Source of the DNA: Oceanispirochaeta sp.
Lineage (GTDB): Bacteria; Spirochaetota; Spirochaetia; DSM-2461
Reading direction: 5' to 3'
DNA: 47,211 bases
Assembly: GCF_027859075.1 (NCBI RefSeq)
Contig: NZ_JAQIBL010000308.1
Location: 1-47,211, forward strand
Position numbers and translations under genes: made by a program. Positions within the stretch are counted from its first letter, which is position 1, and each line of letters starts with the position of its first letter. The notes below the pieces were generated by a model, which saw nothing but the letters and a program-made list of their open reading frames with translations, had not been told where the DNA came from and made no database searches. Below are positions 15,931 through 27,509 of the stretch, one piece after another.

Positions 15931-16461
15931 ATGGCAGATAAAAAAATACAGCAGAGTAAAATCGACGCCGTTAAAGCTCTGAAAGAGCAATTTGACGGCG
16001 TAAATAGCTTCTTCTTTACTGATTACAGGGGTTTGACTGTAGAACAGGTTACAATCCTGAGAGCTAAGCTGCGGGAGCAGGATGCTGAGTATCATGTAAT
16101 CAAGAACAATCTGGCCAAAATTGCCATGCAGGACCTTGGAAAAGATGGTCTTAATGATTTGCTGGTTGGACCTACTGCGGTAGCTCTGGCCCATGATGAG
16201 GCCGGGCCTGTTGCCAAGACAATACTTGATTTTGGTAAAAAAACGACAGTGACCATGAAAGGCGGTTTTCTGGATGGCGCTTTCTTCGATGAAGCTGCTG
16301 TTGTGGCTTTTTCAAAGCTGCCTACCCGTACAGAGCTTATTGCCAAGTTGATGGCAACAATGCAGGCTCCTGTTCAGAACGTGGCATTTGTCCTCAATGG
16401 TGTTACTACAAAGCTGGTTAGAACCCTGGCAGCCGTTGCAGAACAGAAAGGAACAGAATAA
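15931..16461 (+). CDS. rplJ: 50S ribosomal protein L10
   Basis: Protein of 176 residues, base of the ribosomal stalk that carries the L7/L12 dimers. The N-terminal FFTDYRGLTVEQVTILRAKLRE is typical, and the C-terminal helix that binds L12 is present. It starts only three bases after rplA, so there is no separate leader of the kind that carries the L10 autoregulatory structure in other bacteria. Confidence 0.96.
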   Translation: MADKKIQQSKIDAVKALKEQFDGVNSFFFTDYRGLTVEQVTILRAKLREQDAEYHVIKNNLAKIAMQDLGKDGLNDLLVGPTAVALAHDEAGPVAKTILDFGKKTTVTMKGGFLDGAFFDEAAVVAFSKLPTRTELIAKLMATMQAPVQNVAFVLNGVTTKLVRTLAAVAEQKGTE

Positions 16462-16563
16462 GTTATCCCCTTATAGGGATCTTATGATATTGCGGCGTTA
16501 GTCTTCTGGTAGTTGTTATTGCTATCGCTGCAGAAAAAAATTAAATTACAAGGAGAAGATAAT

Positions 16564-16935
16564 ATGACAACTGAAGAAATTCTGGACGCAATTGCAAGCA
16601 TGTCTGTTATGGAAGTTTCCGAGCTGGTTAAGGCTATGGAAGAGAAATTTGGAGTTACAGCCGCTGCACCCGTTGCCGCTGCTGCTGGACCCGCCGCTGC
16701 TGCTGAAGTAGTAGAAGAGCAGTCCGAATTTGACGTAATCCTTAAGGGATTTGCTGACGGTAAGAAAATTGGCGTTATCAAAGAAGTTAGAGCGATTACA
16801 GGTCTTGGTTTGAAAGAAGCTAAAGAACTGGTTGAGGGCGCTGATAGTGTCGTTAAAGAAGCCATTTCTAAAGAAGATGCTGCCAAGATTAAAGAACAGC
16901 TGGAAGGTGCCGGCGCAACTATTGAAATTAAATAA
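16564..16935 (+). CDS. rplL: 50S ribosomal protein L7/L12
   Basis: Protein of 123 residues present in several copies on the stalk, recruiting elongation factors. N-terminal dimerisation region, an Ala-rich flexible hinge (about residues 35-55) and the C-terminal domain with [12 protein letters not shown] are intact. The ATG at 16564 with CAAGGAG before it is chosen over an in-frame ATG 51 bases upstream. The 102-base gap from rplJ allows a separate mRNA processing or control point. Confidence 0.97.
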   Translation: MTTEEILDAIASMSVMEVSELVKAMEEKFGVTAAAPVAAAAGPAAAAEVVEEQSEFDVILKGFADGKKIGVIKEVRAITGLGLKEAKELVEGADSVVKEAISKEDAAKIKEQLEGAGATIEIK

Positions 16936-16974
16936 TTCCAATAGCTGTATATAGAGTTGATTCTTTCTCATTTG

Positions 16975-17002
16975 ACCACAAGAGTTTATTTTCTCTTGTG
17001 GT
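16975..17002 (+). promoter_or_regulatory. Perfect hairpin between rplL and rpoB, possible attenuator or RNase III site
   Basis: ACCACAAGAG at 16975-16984 pairs without mismatch with CTCTTGTGGT at 16993-17002 around an 8-base loop. No T run follows, so it is not a simple terminator. In Escherichia coli the same gap holds an attenuator and an RNase III site that set ribosomal protein output against polymerase output. Confidence 0.6.
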
Positions 17003-17026
17003 TAAGTGCATATCAGGGGGTTTTGA

Positions 17027-20000
17027 GTGTTTGAAAGGGAAAAGTTAGAAAGCCGGAGCTATATCGGTAACAGATATGAAGAAGTTATAGATCTGCCTGG
17101 ATTGATTGATATTCAGCTTTCCTCGTATGAAAAGTTTCTACAGACCAATGCCCTGCGGGGTGATAATACCATGGCCAGCCAGGGATTGGAAGAAGTTTTT
17201 CAGGCTACATTCCCCATTGAGAGCGCCAATGGAGAGTTGGTTCTCGATTATGACTATTATAAGCTGGATTATAATGGTGTAAAAATGACCGAAGCCGAGT
17301 GCAAGAAAAAAGGTCTGTCTTATGCTGTTCCTATTAAGGCTCGTATCAATCTGATTTTCCAGTCAACCGGAGAAATCAGACAAAAAGAAATTTACATGGG
17401 CGATATTCCTCTCATGACTGATAGAGGAACCTTTATTATTAATGGCGCCGAAAGGGTTGTCGTTTCACAGATTCACCGGTCTCCGGGTGTTATCTTCTCA
17501 GTTGAAAAGGGTCTTTATTCTTCGCGAATTATCCCCTATCGTGGATCATGGCTTGAGTTTGAAATTGATCCCAAAAAAGAGCTGGTTTTTACCAAAATAG
17601 ATAGAAAGAAAAGAATTCTCGGTTCTCTGTTCCTCAGAGCTTTGGGGCTGGATACTCGAGAAAAAATCATAGATCAATTTTACAAAATTAAAAAAGTAAA
17701 AGTAAATAACAAGAGAGACGGGGATAAGTCTCTTGTCGGTATGGTTTTTGGACGCGCCGTTTATACAGAAATTGAGGGTGTTAAGAAGAAAATCTACAGA
17801 GCCGGTGAAAAAATCCATCCTCATGATACTGACGAACTCGTTCATTCCAAGATCAAGACGGTTGAAGTGATTGACTTTAAACATCCTGAATCCCTGAATT
17901 CTTCCTTGATTCTCAATTGTTTTGAAAGAGAAGAAGCTAAATATAATCAGGACGATCCTGATCAGGATGAACCAACAAAAGAAGATGCTTTGTCTTCTAT
18001 ATACTCCGTGCTGATGCCCGGAGAGCCTATCACCGTTGACAGTGCCGAGAAAGATCTTATTTCCATGTTTTTCTCCAGCAGACGATATGATCTGGGGCGC
18101 GTCGGTCGCTACAAGCTGAATAAAAAATTCGATTATGAAAATCCCGAGGACGTTCATGTCCTGACACGTGAGGATGTCGTTAATACGATGGGTTTTCTGA
18201 TTAAGGTTTATGACGGAGATGCTTCGATCGACGATATCGATCACCTTGGGAACAGAAGAATCCGTTCCGTTGGTGAGCTTCTGTCCAATTCTCTCAAGAC
18301 AGCTTTTTCCAGAATGGAAAGGATTGCCAAGGAGAGGATGTCCCTCAAAGAAGTCGAATCTCTGAAACCTCAGGATCTTGTGTCCATCAAGCCCATCGTG
18401 GCGGCGGTTAAAGAGTTTTTTGGTTCGTCTCAGCTGTCTCAGTTTATGGATCAGGTCAACCCTCTTTCAGAGTTGACTCATAAAAGAAGGCTTAACGCAC
18501 TGGGGCCCGGAGGTCTTTCAAGAGATAGAGCCGGTTTTGAAGTTAGAGATGTACATTACACTCACTACGGACGGATGTGTCCTATAGAAACCCCTGAAGG
18601 TCCGAATATCGGTTTAATTGTATCTCTGGCAAACTTTACCAGAGTCAATGACTACGGATTTCTGGAGACTCCCTTTAGGAGAGTTGTTGACGGACGGGTT
18701 ACCAGGGATGTTGAATATCTGTCTGCCATGGATGAAGAGAAATACTTCATTGCTCAGGCCAGTGCTGCCCTGGATAAGGATGGCGGATTCGTTGAAGAGA
18801 TGATTGCCGTTAGAAAATCAGGTGATTATACAATCAAAAATCATAGTGACATCAAATATATGGATGTTTCTCCCCGGCAGATTATTTCTACCGCAGCTTC
18901 ATTGATCCCCTTCCTGGAACATGATGATGCGAACCGTGCTCTTATGGGTTGTAACATGCAGCGTCAGGCTGTACCTCTACTTTTTCCTGAGGCTCCACTT
19001 GTTGGAACCGGGATGGAGAAAAAGGCAGCCTATGACTCAGGCGTGTGCATTAAAGCTAAAAAAAACGGTGAAGTTATTAAAGTAACCTCCCAGGAAGTCA
19101 TTATTAAACCGGATGATGCGGAGAGCGAAGTCAACGATCTCTATCCCATGGTTAAGTATCAGAGGACCAACCAGGATACCTGTTTTAATCAAAAACCCAT
19201 TGTCAAACTGGGTGAAAAGGTTAAGGCCGGAGATGTCCTGGCAGACGGACCCTCCACGAAAAATGGAGAGCTCTCTCTGGGTAGAAACCTGCTGGTTGGA
19301 TTTGTTCCCTGGAACGGTTACAACTATGAGGATGCTGTACTTATCTCTGAGAAAGTTGTCAAAGATGATTATTACACCTCTATCCATATCAAAGAGTTTG
19401 TGACTGAAGTTCGGGAAACCAAACTTGGTCCGGAAAAACTGACAAGGGATATTCCAAATACTTCAGAAAAAGCTCTTGAACAGCTTGATGAAGAAGGTAT
19501 CATCCGTGTGGGTGCCAAGGTTAAGTCCAGCTATATCCTGGTTGGAAAGGTGACTCCCAAGTCGGAAACAGAAACAACACCAGAATTCAAATTGCTTAAC
19601 TCCATTTTTGGAGAAAAGGCAAAAGAAGTTAGAGATACTTCCCTGAAGCTTCCTCATGGTGTGGAAGGAACTGTTATTGACATTCAGCGCCTCAAGCGCT
19701 CCGAGGGTGATGATCTTTCTCCCGGTGTTGATGAAGTCGTCAAGGTTCTTATCGCCACCAAGCGAAAACTTAAGGAAGGGGATAAGATGGCAGGTCGTCA
19801 TGGTAACAAGGGTGTAATCGCCCGTGTTCTTCCAGAAGAAGATATGCCCTATATGGAAGATGGAACTCCTTTGGAAGTCTGTCTGAATCCCCTTGGTGTG
19901 CCTTCCCGTATGAATATTGGTCAGATCATGGAAACTATGCTTGGTATGGCGGGAGCCAGATTGGGGAAAATGTATGAAACAGCCGTATTTAATTCCGCTT

Positions 20001-20524
20001 CTACTGAAGAGATCTCAGCAGAACTGGTAAAATCGGGTGTTACAGCGTCAGCCAAGATTAAGCTGTATGACGGATATACCGGAGAGCCCTTTGAGAATGA
20101 TGTATTTGTCGGATACATGTATTATCTGAAACTGCATCACCTTGTCGATGACAAGATGCATGCCCGTTCTACCGGTCCTTACTCGCTGGTAACACAGCAG
20201 CCTCTGGGTGGTAAGGCTCAGTTTGGTGGACAGAGACTGGGAGAAATGGAAGTTTGGGCTCTTGAAGCCTATGGAGCTGCCAATACTCTTCAGGAACTCA
20301 TGACCATCAAGTCAGATGATATGAATGGAAGGGCGAAGATTTATGAAAGCATTGTTAAGGGTGATGCGAGTACTGCAGCCGGTATTCCCGAATCCTTTAA
20401 CGTTCTCGTACAGGAATTGCGTGGACTGGCCCTGGATGTCAGAATCTATGACACCAAGGGCAAACAGATCCCTTTCACAGAACGTGATGAGGAACTGATA
20501 AACAGACAGGGAAGCCGGTTCTAG
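17027..20524 (+). CDS. rpoB: DNA-directed RNA polymerase subunit beta
   Basis: Protein of 1165 residues, half of the catalytic cleft of RNA polymerase. Conserved segments include [21 protein letters not shown] in the rifampicin pocket, [14 protein letters not shown] and [13 protein letters not shown]. The pocket reads [12 protein letters not shown], with Asn at residue 490 (bases 18494-18496), the position of Ser531 in Escherichia coli. This substitution is the known basis of natural rifampicin resistance in other spirochaetes. The start is GTG with CAGGGGG about six bases before it. rpoC follows 17 bases after the stop. Confidence 0.98.
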   Translation: MFEREKLESRSYIGNRYEEVIDLPGLIDIQLSSYEKFLQTNALRGDNTMASQGLEEVFQATFPIESANGELVLDYDYYKLDYNGVKMTEAECKKKGLSYAVPIKARINLIFQSTGEIRQKEIYMGDIPLMTDRGTFIINGAERVVVSQIHRSPGVIFSVEKGLYSSRIIPYRGSWLEFEIDPKKELVFTKIDRKKRILGSLFLRALGLDTREKIIDQFYKIKKVKVNNKRDGDKSLVGMVFGRAVYTEIEGVKKKIYRAGEKIHPHDTDELVHSKIKTVEVIDFKHPESLNSSLILNCFEREEAKYNQDDPDQDEPTKEDALSSIYSVLMPGEPITVDSAEKDLISMFFSSRRYDLGRVGRYKLNKKFDYENPEDVHVLTREDVVNTMGFLIKVYDGDASIDDIDHLGNRRIRSVGELLSNSLKTAFSRMERIAKERMSLKEVESLKPQDLVSIKPIVAAVKEFFGSSQLSQFMDQVNPLSELTHKRRLNALGPGGLSRDRAGFEVRDVHYTHYGRMCPIETPEGPNIGLIVSLANFTRVNDYGFLETPFRRVVDGRVTRDVEYLSAMDEEKYFIAQASAALDKDGGFVEEMIAVRKSGDYTIKNHSDIKYMDVSPRQIISTAASLIPFLEHDDANRALMGCNMQRQAVPLLFPEAPLVGTGMEKKAAYDSGVCIKAKKNGEVIKVTSQEVIIKPDDAESEVNDLYPMVKYQRTNQDTCFNQKPIVKLGEKVKAGDVLADGPSTKNGELSLGRNLLVGFVPWNGYNYEDAVLISEKVVKDDYYTSIHIKEFVTEVRETKLGPEKLTRDIPNTSEKALEQLDEEGIIRVGAKVKSSYILVGKVTPKSETETTPEFKLLNSIFGEKAKEVRDTSLKLPHGVEGTVIDIQRLKRSEGDDLSPGVDEVVKVLIATKRKLKEGDKMAGRHGNKGVIARVLPEEDMPYMEDGTPLEVCLNPLGVPSRMNIGQIMETMLGMAGARLGKMYETAVFNSASTEEISAELVKSGVTASAKIKLYDGYTGEPFENDVFVGYMYYLKLHHLVDDKMHARSTGPYSLVTQQPLGGKAQFGGQRLGEMEVWALEAYGAANTLQELMTIKSDDMNGRAKIYESIVKGDASTAAGIPESFNVLVQELRGLALDVRIYDTKGKQIPFTERDEELINRQGSRF

Positions 20525-20541
20525 GCAGAAGGGGACTTTAA

Positions 20542-23500
20542 GTGAAAGAAATACAAGATTTTGACAGTCTGATGATAAAGTTGGCATCTCCGGAACAGAT
20601 CAGAGCCTGGTCTTATGGAGAGGTCAAAAAGCCCGAAACTATCAATTACAGAACCCTTCGTCCAGAAAAAGACGGTCTGTTTTGTGAACGTATTTTCGGT
20701 ACTACGAAAGAGTGGGAATGTTATTGCGGTAAATTCAAATCCATCCGTTACAAGGGTGTTATTTGTGACCGCTGTGGTGTTGAAGTTACTCATTTCAAGG
20801 TCCGGCGTGAACGCATGGGTCATATTGAACTGGCTTCTCCCGTTTCGCATATCTGGTACTACCGATCAGTTCCTTCTCGAATGGGCCTGCTTCTGGATTT
20901 GTCCATAGCAGCACTCCGTTCCATCCTCTACTATGAAAAATATGTGGTGGTTGAAGCGGGCGATACAGACCTCAAGAAGATGCAGCTCCTTTCTGAAGAG
21001 GAGTTTATGGAGGCTCAAGACCGTTACGGTATGTCCTTTACTGCCGGAATCGGTGCCGAAGCCGTCCGAAGTCTTCTTGAAGGAATGGATCTGGATGCCC
21101 TCTCTGTAGAGCTCCGTGCAAAAATGGTCGAAAAAGGACCAAAGGCCGATAAGAGACTCCTGAAAAGGATTGAAATTGTTGAGAACTTCCGGGATTCGGG
21201 AAACAGATCTGAATGGATGATTCTGGATGTCATACCGGTAATACCCCCCGAACTGAGACCCATGGTTCAGTTGGACGGAGGCCGTTTTGCTACTTCTGAC
21301 CTGAATGATCTCTACAGAAGAGTCATCAATAGAAATAACCGTCTTAAAAGACTGATGGCATTGAACGCACCTGATATCATCATCCGGAATGAAAAACGGA
21401 TGCTCCAGGAAGCTGTAGATGCCCTTTTTGACAACTCCAAAAAGAAGAAAGTAGTCAAGGGTGCCTCTAACAGGCCCCTCAAGTCTCTCTCTGATCTTCT
21501 CAAAGGAAAGCAGGGACGTTTCAGACAGAACCTCCTCGGAAAACGTGTCGACTATTCAGGTCGTTCCGTTATTGTTGTAGGACCTAATCTGAAACTGCAC
21601 CAGTGTGGTCTTCCTTCTAAGATGGCTCTAGAGCTTTATAAGCCTTTCATCATGAAGAAATTGGTAGACAAGGATATCGTCTATAACATCAAGAAAGCCA
21701 AAACTCTTGTTGAGCAGGAAACTCCTGAAGTCTGGGCCGTTCTGGATGAAGTTGTTAAAGAACATCCTGTCCTTTTGAACCGTGCTCCTACGCTTCACAG
21801 ATTAGGAATACAGGCTTTTGAACCGGTTCTGGTAGAAGGAAAAGCCATTCGACTGCATCCTCTTGTCTGTCATGCTTTTAATGCGGACTTTGACGGTGAC
21901 CAGATGGCTGTTCACGTTCCTCTGACCCATGCGGCTCAGATCGAGTGCTGGACCCTCATGCTTTCAGACACAAATCTTATGAACCCCGCCAACGGCCAGC
22001 CCGTTGTATTCCCCTCGCAGGACATGGTTCTGGGGCTGTATCACCTGACCAAGAACAGGCCCGGTGCCAAGGGTGAAGGACGATACTTCTCCTGTGCAGA
22101 AGAAGTCATTATGGCTCTTGACTCCCGGTCTGTGGCTTATCAGGCGATGATCAAAGTTCGTCTGGATGGTGAGTTTGTTGAAACAACACCGGGAAGGGTT
22201 ATCTTTAATGAACTTCTTCCAAAGAAGGTGCTCTTTGTCAATCAGACACTTGGTGATAAACAGATCAGAACACTGATCGAAAAAACCCATGAAATACATG
22301 GGGCTTTCACCACTGTTTTGATGCTGGATATCATTAAAGATACGGGCTACAAATATGCAACAAAATTCGGTGCTTCAATTGGAATGGATGATATTATTAT
22401 CCCCGAAAACAAGAAAGAGCTGATTGATGCAGCCAATGAGGAAGTCCTGAAAATCCAGAACCAGTACCTTTCCGGACATATTACTCAGGAAGAACGGTAT
22501 AACCGTGTTGTTGAGGTCTGGAGTAAGACCAATGAAGAATTAACCAACGTAATGATGGATAACCTGAAGAAAGATCAGGGTGGTTTTAATAACGTATTTA
22601 TGATGGCCGACTCGGGAGCGAGAGGTTCCAGAAATCAGATTAGACAGCTGGCCGGTATGCGTGGTTTGATGGCAAAACCTTCGGGAGACATCATCGAACT
22701 GCCTATCCGTTCAAACTTTAAAGAAGGCCTGTCGGTCATCGAGTTTTTTATCTCGACAAACGGTGCCCGGAAGGGACTGGCCGACACCGCTCTTAAGACG
22801 GCGGATGCAGGTTACCTGACCAGACGTCTCGTAGACATCGCTCAGGACATGGTTGTCAATGAAGAAGACTGCGGTACCATCAACGGTATTGAAACCCATG
22901 CTCTTAAAGACGGTGAAGAAATCGTTGAATCTCTAGCTGACAGAATCCAGGGACGTTTTACTCTTGAACGAGTGAAGCACCCTATCACAGGTGAAGTCAT
23001 CATTGATGTTAATGAAGAGATTACTGATGAAATTGCCCGTGCCGTTGAAGAAGTCGGAGTTGAAAACGTAAAGGTCAGAACCGTTTTGACCTGTGAGGCT
23101 AAACATGGTGTCTGTCGTAAGTGCTATGGCCGGGACCTTTCTACAAAGAAAACTGTGAATATAGGTGAGGCTGTCGGTATCATTGCGGCACAGTCTATCG
23201 GACAACCCGGTACGCAGCTGACAATGAGAACCTTCCATGTTGGTGGTACTGCAAGTACCATTGCCGAGGATAACAGAGTCTCCCTGCGCTACCCTGTTCT
23301 TGTTCGAGAGATCAACGGTACACATGTCGATATGGATAACGGTACCAAACTCTTTACCAGAAGAGGTTCCCTCTTTGTTGCCAAGGTTCTTGACTCGTTT
23401 GACTTGAAAAAAGATGTTGAAGTTCTTGTTGAGGATGGACAGAAGGTTATTAAGGGCGAAGTGATTCTCAAGGTGAAGGGCGAAGAAGTTTTCGCGAATG

Positions 23501-24780
23501 AAATTGCATTTATCGCCATAGTCGGAAAGCATCTGCTCTTGGTGGCTCAGGATCAGAAGTTGGTCATCAGAAATGGTTCTACAGTGCAGGTCGTTGTTGG
23601 ACAGGTTGTTCCGGCAGAAGATGCATTAGCCTACTTCGACCCCTTTAGTGATCCGATTATTGCCGAGCAGGATGGAAAAATCCGTTTTGAAGATATCATT
23701 ATCGGTACCACTCTAAGAGAAGAAGTAAACGAAGATACTGGAAACATTGAAAAGAAAATTACAGATTTTTCTCTCGAGTCCCTCCAGCCCCGTATTCTTA
23801 TGATCGGTCCCGATGGAGAGGAAGTTGGAAGTTATTATATCCCGGGAAATGCCTATCTGAACGTCGAAGACGGCCTGGAAGTCAAGGCTGGACGCACCCT
23901 GGCTAAGATGCTGAAAGAATCTACAAAAACTCAGGATATTACCGGGGGACTTCCCAGGGTTGGTGAACTTTTCGAAGCCAGAAAACCCAAAGAAGCCACG
24001 GTTATGTCCGGAATTAACGGTAAAGTTCGATTTGACGGAATAGTCAAGGGTAAACGTGTCCTCACAGTGGTTGATCCTTATGACAACGAGTATAAACATC
24101 TGGTCCCTATGGGTAAGCACCTTCTCGTTAGAGACGGTGACCTGGTAGAAGCAGGAGAGTCTCTGTGTGAAGGGGCAAAAGACCCGCATGATATACTGGA
24201 TCTTTTGGGGGAAAATGCACTGCAGCAGTTCCTTGTAGATGAAGTCCAGGAAGTTTACAGAATGCAGGGTGTTAATATTAATGATAAACATATTGGTGTT
24301 ATCATTCGTCAGATGATGAGAAAAATTGAGATTATCGATGTTGGTGATACTCATTTTATCTATGGACAGCAGATTGATAAGTACAACTTCCGCAGGGAGA
24401 ATGAACGAGTCAAAAGAGAAGGGGGGGAATCTTCAGTTGCCAAACCCCTGCTCCTTGGTATCACCAGAGCCTCTCTGAATATTGACTCCTGGATATCTGC
24501 TGCGTCATTTCAGGAAACGACAAGAGTGCTGACCAATGCAGCCATTGCCGGACAGGTTGACCATTTAAGAGGCCTGAAAGAGAATGTTGTTATAGGACAT
24601 ATCATTCCTGCCGGTACTGGAATGAAGAAGTACAGAAATATGAAGTTGTTTAATAAGGATAGTCAGGACCTGGATTCCCATGTTCAGATGATTCTTGAAA
24701 ACAGGAAGAAAGAGCAGGAGCTCGCCAGTTTGAATCGTGAGCCTTTTGATGAATCTTACGATGAGAAAGCCGAATCTTAA
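20542..24780 (+). CDS. rpoC: DNA-directed RNA polymerase subunit beta'
   Basis: Protein of 1412 residues carrying the active-site metal. The absolutely conserved NADFDGDQ is at residues 447-454, giving D449, D451 and D453 for Mg binding. The N-terminal zinc site is C60, C62, C75 and C78; a second zinc site is C777, C851, C858 and C861. No large insertion is obvious and the length is normal. The start codon is GTG with AAGGGG before it. The following 310-base gap separates it from rpsL. Confidence 0.98.
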   Translation: MKEIQDFDSLMIKLASPEQIRAWSYGEVKKPETINYRTLRPEKDGLFCERIFGTTKEWECYCGKFKSIRYKGVICDRCGVEVTHFKVRRERMGHIELASPVSHIWYYRSVPSRMGLLLDLSIAALRSILYYEKYVVVEAGDTDLKKMQLLSEEEFMEAQDRYGMSFTAGIGAEAVRSLLEGMDLDALSVELRAKMVEKGPKADKRLLKRIEIVENFRDSGNRSEWMILDVIPVIPPELRPMVQLDGGRFATSDLNDLYRRVINRNNRLKRLMALNAPDIIIRNEKRMLQEAVDALFDNSKKKKVVKGASNRPLKSLSDLLKGKQGRFRQNLLGKRVDYSGRSVIVVGPNLKLHQCGLPSKMALELYKPFIMKKLVDKDIVYNIKKAKTLVEQETPEVWAVLDEVVKEHPVLLNRAPTLHRLGIQAFEPVLVEGKAIRLHPLVCHAFNADFDGDQMAVHVPLTHAAQIECWTLMLSDTNLMNPANGQPVVFPSQDMVLGLYHLTKNRPGAKGEGRYFSCAEEVIMALDSRSVAYQAMIKVRLDGEFVETTPGRVIFNELLPKKVLFVNQTLGDKQIRTLIEKTHEIHGAFTTVLMLDIIKDTGYKYATKFGASIGMDDIIIPENKKELIDAANEEVLKIQNQYLSGHITQEERYNRVVEVWSKTNEELTNVMMDNLKKDQGGFNNVFMMADSGARGSRNQIRQLAGMRGLMAKPSGDIIELPIRSNFKEGLSVIEFFISTNGARKGLADTALKTADAGYLTRRLVDIAQDMVVNEEDCGTINGIETHALKDGEEIVESLADRIQGRFTLERVKHPITGEVIIDVNEEITDEIARAVEEVGVENVKVRTVLTCEAKHGVCRKCYGRDLSTKKTVNIGEAVGIIAAQSIGQPGTQLTMRTFHVGGTASTIAEDNRVSLRYPVLVREINGTHVDMDNGTKLFTRRGSLFVAKVLDSFDLKKDVEVLVEDGQKVIKGEVILKVKGEEVFANEIAFIAIVGKHLLLVAQDQKLVIRNGSTVQVVVGQVVPAEDALAYFDPFSDPIIAEQDGKIRFEDIIIGTTLREEVNEDTGNIEKKITDFSLESLQPRILMIGPDGEEVGSYYIPGNAYLNVEDGLEVKAGRTLAKMLKESTKTQDITGGLPRVGELFEARKPKEATVMSGINGKVRFDGIVKGKRVLTVVDPYDNEYKHLVPMGKHLLVRDGDLVEAGESLCEGAKDPHDILDLLGENALQQFLVDEVQEVYRMQGVNINDKHIGVIIRQMMRKIEIIDVGDTHFIYGQQIDKYNFRRENERVKREGGESSVAKPLLLGITRASLNIDSWISAASFQETTRVLTNAAIAGQVDHLRGLKENVVIGHIIPAGTGMKKYRNMKLFNKDSQDLDSHVQMILENRKKEQELASLNREPFDESYDEKAES

Positions 24781-24806
24781 ATAGTCTTTGGCCCGGTGTT
24801 GTCGTT

Positions 24807-24860
24807 ACTGAGCAGCTCACTTGCAATTTGCAAGCTTCGCTGCTCAGTGCCTAAACACTG
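24807..24860 (+). promoter_or_regulatory. Nested hairpin with a mutually exclusive alternative fold
   Basis: ACTGAGCAGC (24807-24816) pairs perfectly with GCTGCTCAGT (24839-24848), enclosing a second stem CTTGCA/TGCAAG (24820-24834). The 3' arm also belongs to CAGTG-CCTAAA-CACTG (24845-24860), which cannot form at the same time. No T run follows. It may be a processing site, attenuator or protein-binding RNA. Confidence 0.5.
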
Positions 24861-25016
24861 AACCAAATCCTTATTTAAGTTGATTCTTATGAGAAATATG
24901 GTAGAAATACCACAGTTTTTACCGGAGAGATTATGCTGGTCTTTCCGATATAATTTTTTTGAAAATGCGAAGTGTATCGCTTTTTTGGGAAAATTCCATA
25001 TATATCTAAATTATGC

Positions 25017-25045
25017 TTGACTCTAAGTTTTAGAATTGTTAGAGT
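25017..25045 (+). promoter_or_regulatory. Likely promoter of rpsL-rpsG
   Basis: TTGACT at 25017-25022 and TAGAGT at 25040-25045 are spaced by 17 bases, 45 bases before the rpsL start, in an AT-rich region. Both boxes match at four or five positions. Confidence 0.6.
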
Positions 25046-25090
25046 CCCTATGCATTTAATTCAATTTGTTAACGGGAGAATGTAGTATAA

Positions 25091-25465
25091 ATGCCTACAA
25101 TAAATCAATTAGTCAGAAATGGACGGAAGTCTTTAATTAAAAAGACCAAAGCCCCCGCCCTTCAGGCTTGTCCTCAGAAAAGAGGAGTTTGTACAAGGGT
25201 TATGACCATAACACCTAAGAAACCTAACTCAGCGCTTCGAAAAGTTGCCAGGGTTCGTTTGACCAATGGTATTGAAGTGACTGCTTATATTCCTGGTATT
25301 GGTCACAATCTCCAGGAACACTCTGTGGTTGTTCTACGTGGTGGAAAGGTGAAAGACCTTCCCGGTGTACGGTATAGAATTATTCGTGGTACTAAAGATA
25401 CTCTTGGTGTGGATGGTAGAAGAAAGTCCAGATCTAAGTATGGTACCAAGCGACCAAAGGCGTGA
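25091..25465 (+). CDS. rpsL: 30S ribosomal protein S12
   Basis: Protein of 124 residues at the decoding centre of the small subunit. Its [11 protein letters not shown] and [20 protein letters not shown] segments keep the lysines that are mutated in streptomycin-resistant strains, so it looks wild type. AACGGGAG precedes the ATG by about ten bases. First gene of a short str-type operon; rpsG follows after 11 bases. Confidence 0.97.
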   Translation: MPTINQLVRNGRKSLIKKTKAPALQACPQKRGVCTRVMTITPKKPNSALRKVARVRLTNGIEVTAYIPGIGHNLQEHSVVVLRGGKVKDLPGVRYRIIRGTKDTLGVDGRRKSRSKYGTKRPKA

Positions 25466-25476
25466 GGTAGGAAATT

Positions 25477-25947
25477 ATGGCAAGAAGACGTGAGGCGCCG
25501 GTTAGACCGGTAATGCCCGATTCAAAATATAACAATACAACCTTAGAAAAATTTATCAAGAGAATGATGGTTGATGGTAAAAAATCTACCAGTGCTGCCT
25601 GTATTTATGGAGCTTTGGGTATTGTTAAAGAAAAGGGTAGTGAAGATGAGCTGCAGGCATTTTTGAAAGCGCTCGAAAATATTAGACCTGCTGTCGAAGT
25701 AAAATCAAGACGTGTTGGTGGATCTACTTATCAGGTTCCTGTTGAAATCAGGGACTCCAGAAGAGATGCACTTGCTATGAGATGGTTGATCGCTGCAGCA
25801 AGAAAAAGAAGTGGTAGAAGCATGAGTGAAAAACTCAGTGCTGAAATCATGGATGCATCTAATTCTACCGGTACTGCCTTTAAGAAGAAGGAAGATACTC
25901 ATAGAATGGCTGAGGCAAATAAGGCATTCTCCCACTATAAGTGGTGA
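25477..25947 (+). CDS. rpsG: 30S ribosomal protein S7
   Basis: Protein of 156 residues that nucleates assembly of the 30S head and contacts the E-site tRNA. The N-terminal [15 protein letters not shown] and the basic [15 protein letters not shown] segment are typical, and length is normal. In most bacteria fusA follows; here it does not, and a 360-base non-coding stretch leads to tuf. Confidence 0.97.
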   Translation: MARRREAPVRPVMPDSKYNNTTLEKFIKRMMVDGKKSTSAACIYGALGIVKEKGSEDELQAFLKALENIRPAVEVKSRRVGGSTYQVPVEIRDSRRDALAMRWLIAAARKRSGRSMSEKLSAEIMDASNSTGTAFKKKEDTHRMAEANKAFSHYKW

Positions 25948-25960
25948 GTTTGTGATACTA

Positions 25961-26012
25961 GGTTTACTGCTGTTGGCAGTAAGCCCCTCGACGGAATGCC
26001 TTCCGTTTGTTT
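25961..26012 (+). terminator. Tandem hairpins after rpsG
   Basis: GGTTTACTGC (25961-25970) pairs with GCAGTAAGCC (25976-25985) around TGTTG, and ACGGAA (25991-25996) pairs with TTCCGT (26001-26006) around TGCC, followed by TTGTTT. The second hairpin with its T-rich tail looks like an intrinsic terminator closing rpsL-rpsG. Confidence 0.6.
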
Positions 26013-26060
26013 AAATTGAAGGCCGCTACTGTGACAGAGGTTTTGTGCGATAATCAGCGT

Positions 26061-26089
26061 TTGAGCTGCTTGTCTTCCTGTGATCTAAA
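26061..26089 (+). promoter_or_regulatory. Possible tuf promoter
   Basis: TTGAGC at 26061-26066 and TCTAAA at 26084-26089 are spaced by 17 bases. Each box matches the consensus at four positions. It would give a leader of roughly 210 bases before tuf. Confidence 0.3.
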
Positions 26090-26307
26090 CCGTTTATAAA
26101 ATAAATAGGTGGATGGAAGAGTTGTTGTACCGACATATAAGGTTATCTCTCCTTAGTTCTGTTCTTTAGTGAAAAAAATCTGTCATGTTTTGGATCTTTT
26201 CTTTTGTTTGGATGTTGTCGTGTGGTAGCTGTTTTTGCTAGTATCACGCTGATACCCGATTAGAGGTGTCCGAAAAAGCGTTTTTTAAAAGAGCCTAGGA
26301 GGTAGAA

Positions 26308-27495
26308 ATGGCTAAAGAAAAATTTAAACGAACCAAACCGCATATCAATGTTGGTACTATTGGTCATGTTGACCACGGTAAAACCACTCTTACAGCAGCA
26401 ATTTCAAATTATTGTGCTTCTAAAAGTGGAAGTAAGGTCATGAGCTATGATGATATTGACAACGCGCCCGAAGAAAAAGAGCGTGGTATCACTATCAATA
26501 CAAGGCACGTAGAGTACGAAACAGATGCACGACATTATGCTCACGTTGACTGTCCAGGCCATGCTGACTACATCAAAAACATGATTACCGGTGCTGCTCA
26601 GATGGACGGTGCTGTTCTTCTTGTAGCTGCTGACTCTGGGCCTGAGCCCCAGACCAGAGAGCATATCCTTTTGGCAAAGCAGGTTGGAGTTCCAAAACTT
26701 ATTGTTTTTATGAACAAATTAGACCTTGCTGATCCCGAATTGGTCGATCTGGTAGAAATGGAAATCCGCGAACTTCTTGATGAGTATGGTTTTCCCGGAG
26801 ATGATACTCCCATCATTAAGGGATCTGCTTTTGATGCCATGTCAAACATCGAAGACGGTGAGAAGACTGCCTGTGTTCAGGAACTCCTGGATGCTATGGA
26901 CTCTTATTTTCCTCTTCCTGAGCGAGCTATTGATCAGCCCTTCCTGATGCCCATTGAAGACGTTTTTTCAATTTCAGGCCGTGGTACTGTTGTAACTGGC
27001 CGTATTGAAAAGGGTGTTCTGAAGATTGGTGATCAAATTGAGATCGTTGGAATTAGAGATAATCAGACAACAACTTGTACAGGCGTTGAAATGTTCAATA
27101 AACTTCTTGAAGAAGGTCAGGCTGGTGATAACATCGGTACTCTTCTTCGTGGTATTGATAAAAACAATGTTCAGAGAGGACAGGTTCTTTGTAAACCCGG
27201 TTCAATTAAACCTCATACAAAGTTCAAAGCTACTCTGTACTGTCTGACAAAAGAAGAAGGTGGCCGTCATAATCCATTCTTCTCCGGTTACAGGCCACAG
27301 TTCTATTTCAGAACTACCGACATTACAGGAACAGTAACTCTTCCCGAAGAGAAACAGATGGTAATGCCTGGTGACAATACAGAAATCAATGCTGAATTGA
27401 TCCACCCCATCGCAATGGATAGTGGACTGAGATTTTCTATCCGTGAGGGTGGAAGAACCGTGGCTTCAGGTCAGATTATTGAGATCTTAACATAA
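26308..27495 (+). CDS. tuf: Elongation factor Tu
   Basis: GTPase of 395 residues that delivers aminoacyl-tRNA to the ribosome. The P-loop GHVDHGKT is at residues 19-26; switch and base-recognition motifs RGITI, DCPGH and NKLD are intact, followed by the two beta-barrel domains. Its G5 region reads GSAFDA instead of the common GSALKA. AGGAGG lies a few bases before the ATG. It heads the S10 cluster, with rpsJ 56 bases downstream. Confidence 0.98.
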   Translation: MAKEKFKRTKPHINVGTIGHVDHGKTTLTAAISNYCASKSGSKVMSYDDIDNAPEEKERGITINTRHVEYETDARHYAHVDCPGHADYIKNMITGAAQMDGAVLLVAADSGPEPQTREHILLAKQVGVPKLIVFMNKLDLADPELVDLVEMEIRELLDEYGFPGDDTPIIKGSAFDAMSNIEDGEKTACVQELLDAMDSYFPLPERAIDQPFLMPIEDVFSISGRGTVVTGRIEKGVLKIGDQIEIVGIRDNQTTTCTGVEMFNKLLEEGQAGDNIGTLLRGIDKNNVQRGQVLCKPGSIKPHTKFKATLYCLTKEEGGRHNPFFSGYRPQFYFRTTDITGTVTLPEEKQMVMPGDNTEINAELIHPIAMDSGLRFSIREGGRTVASGQIIEILT

Positions 27496-27509
27496 GAGTA
27501 ATTGAAAGT

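Larger units (their letters stand above)
24781..25090 (+). other. Structured 310-base spacer between rpoC and rpsL
   Basis: No gene is seen here. The first part holds a nested hairpin and a competing hairpin, the middle is AT-rich with a small TGGTA/TACCA stem near 24900-24915, and the last part holds a promoter. The spacer probably ends or attenuates the rpoBC transcript and starts the rpsL-rpsG transcript. Confidence 0.7.
25948..26307 (+). other. 360-base spacer and tuf leader, fusA absent
   Basis: No gene is seen. It holds the tandem hairpins after rpsG, a weak promoter candidate, and a GTATCA-CGC-TGATAC hairpin at 26241-26255 about 50 bases before tuf. The remaining stretch is T-rich on the plus strand and shows nothing recognised. 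fusA would be expected here in the classical str operon. Confidence 0.7.

Noticed and set aside
15244-16194. Minus-strand open frame of 316 codons over rplA and rplJ
   Set aside because: Same reason: complete overlap with conserved ribosomal genes and no domain.
16975-17002. Hairpin before rpoB as a plain intrinsic terminator
   Set aside because: No T run follows, and rpoB has no obvious separate promoter, so full termination is unlikely; kept as attenuator or processing site.
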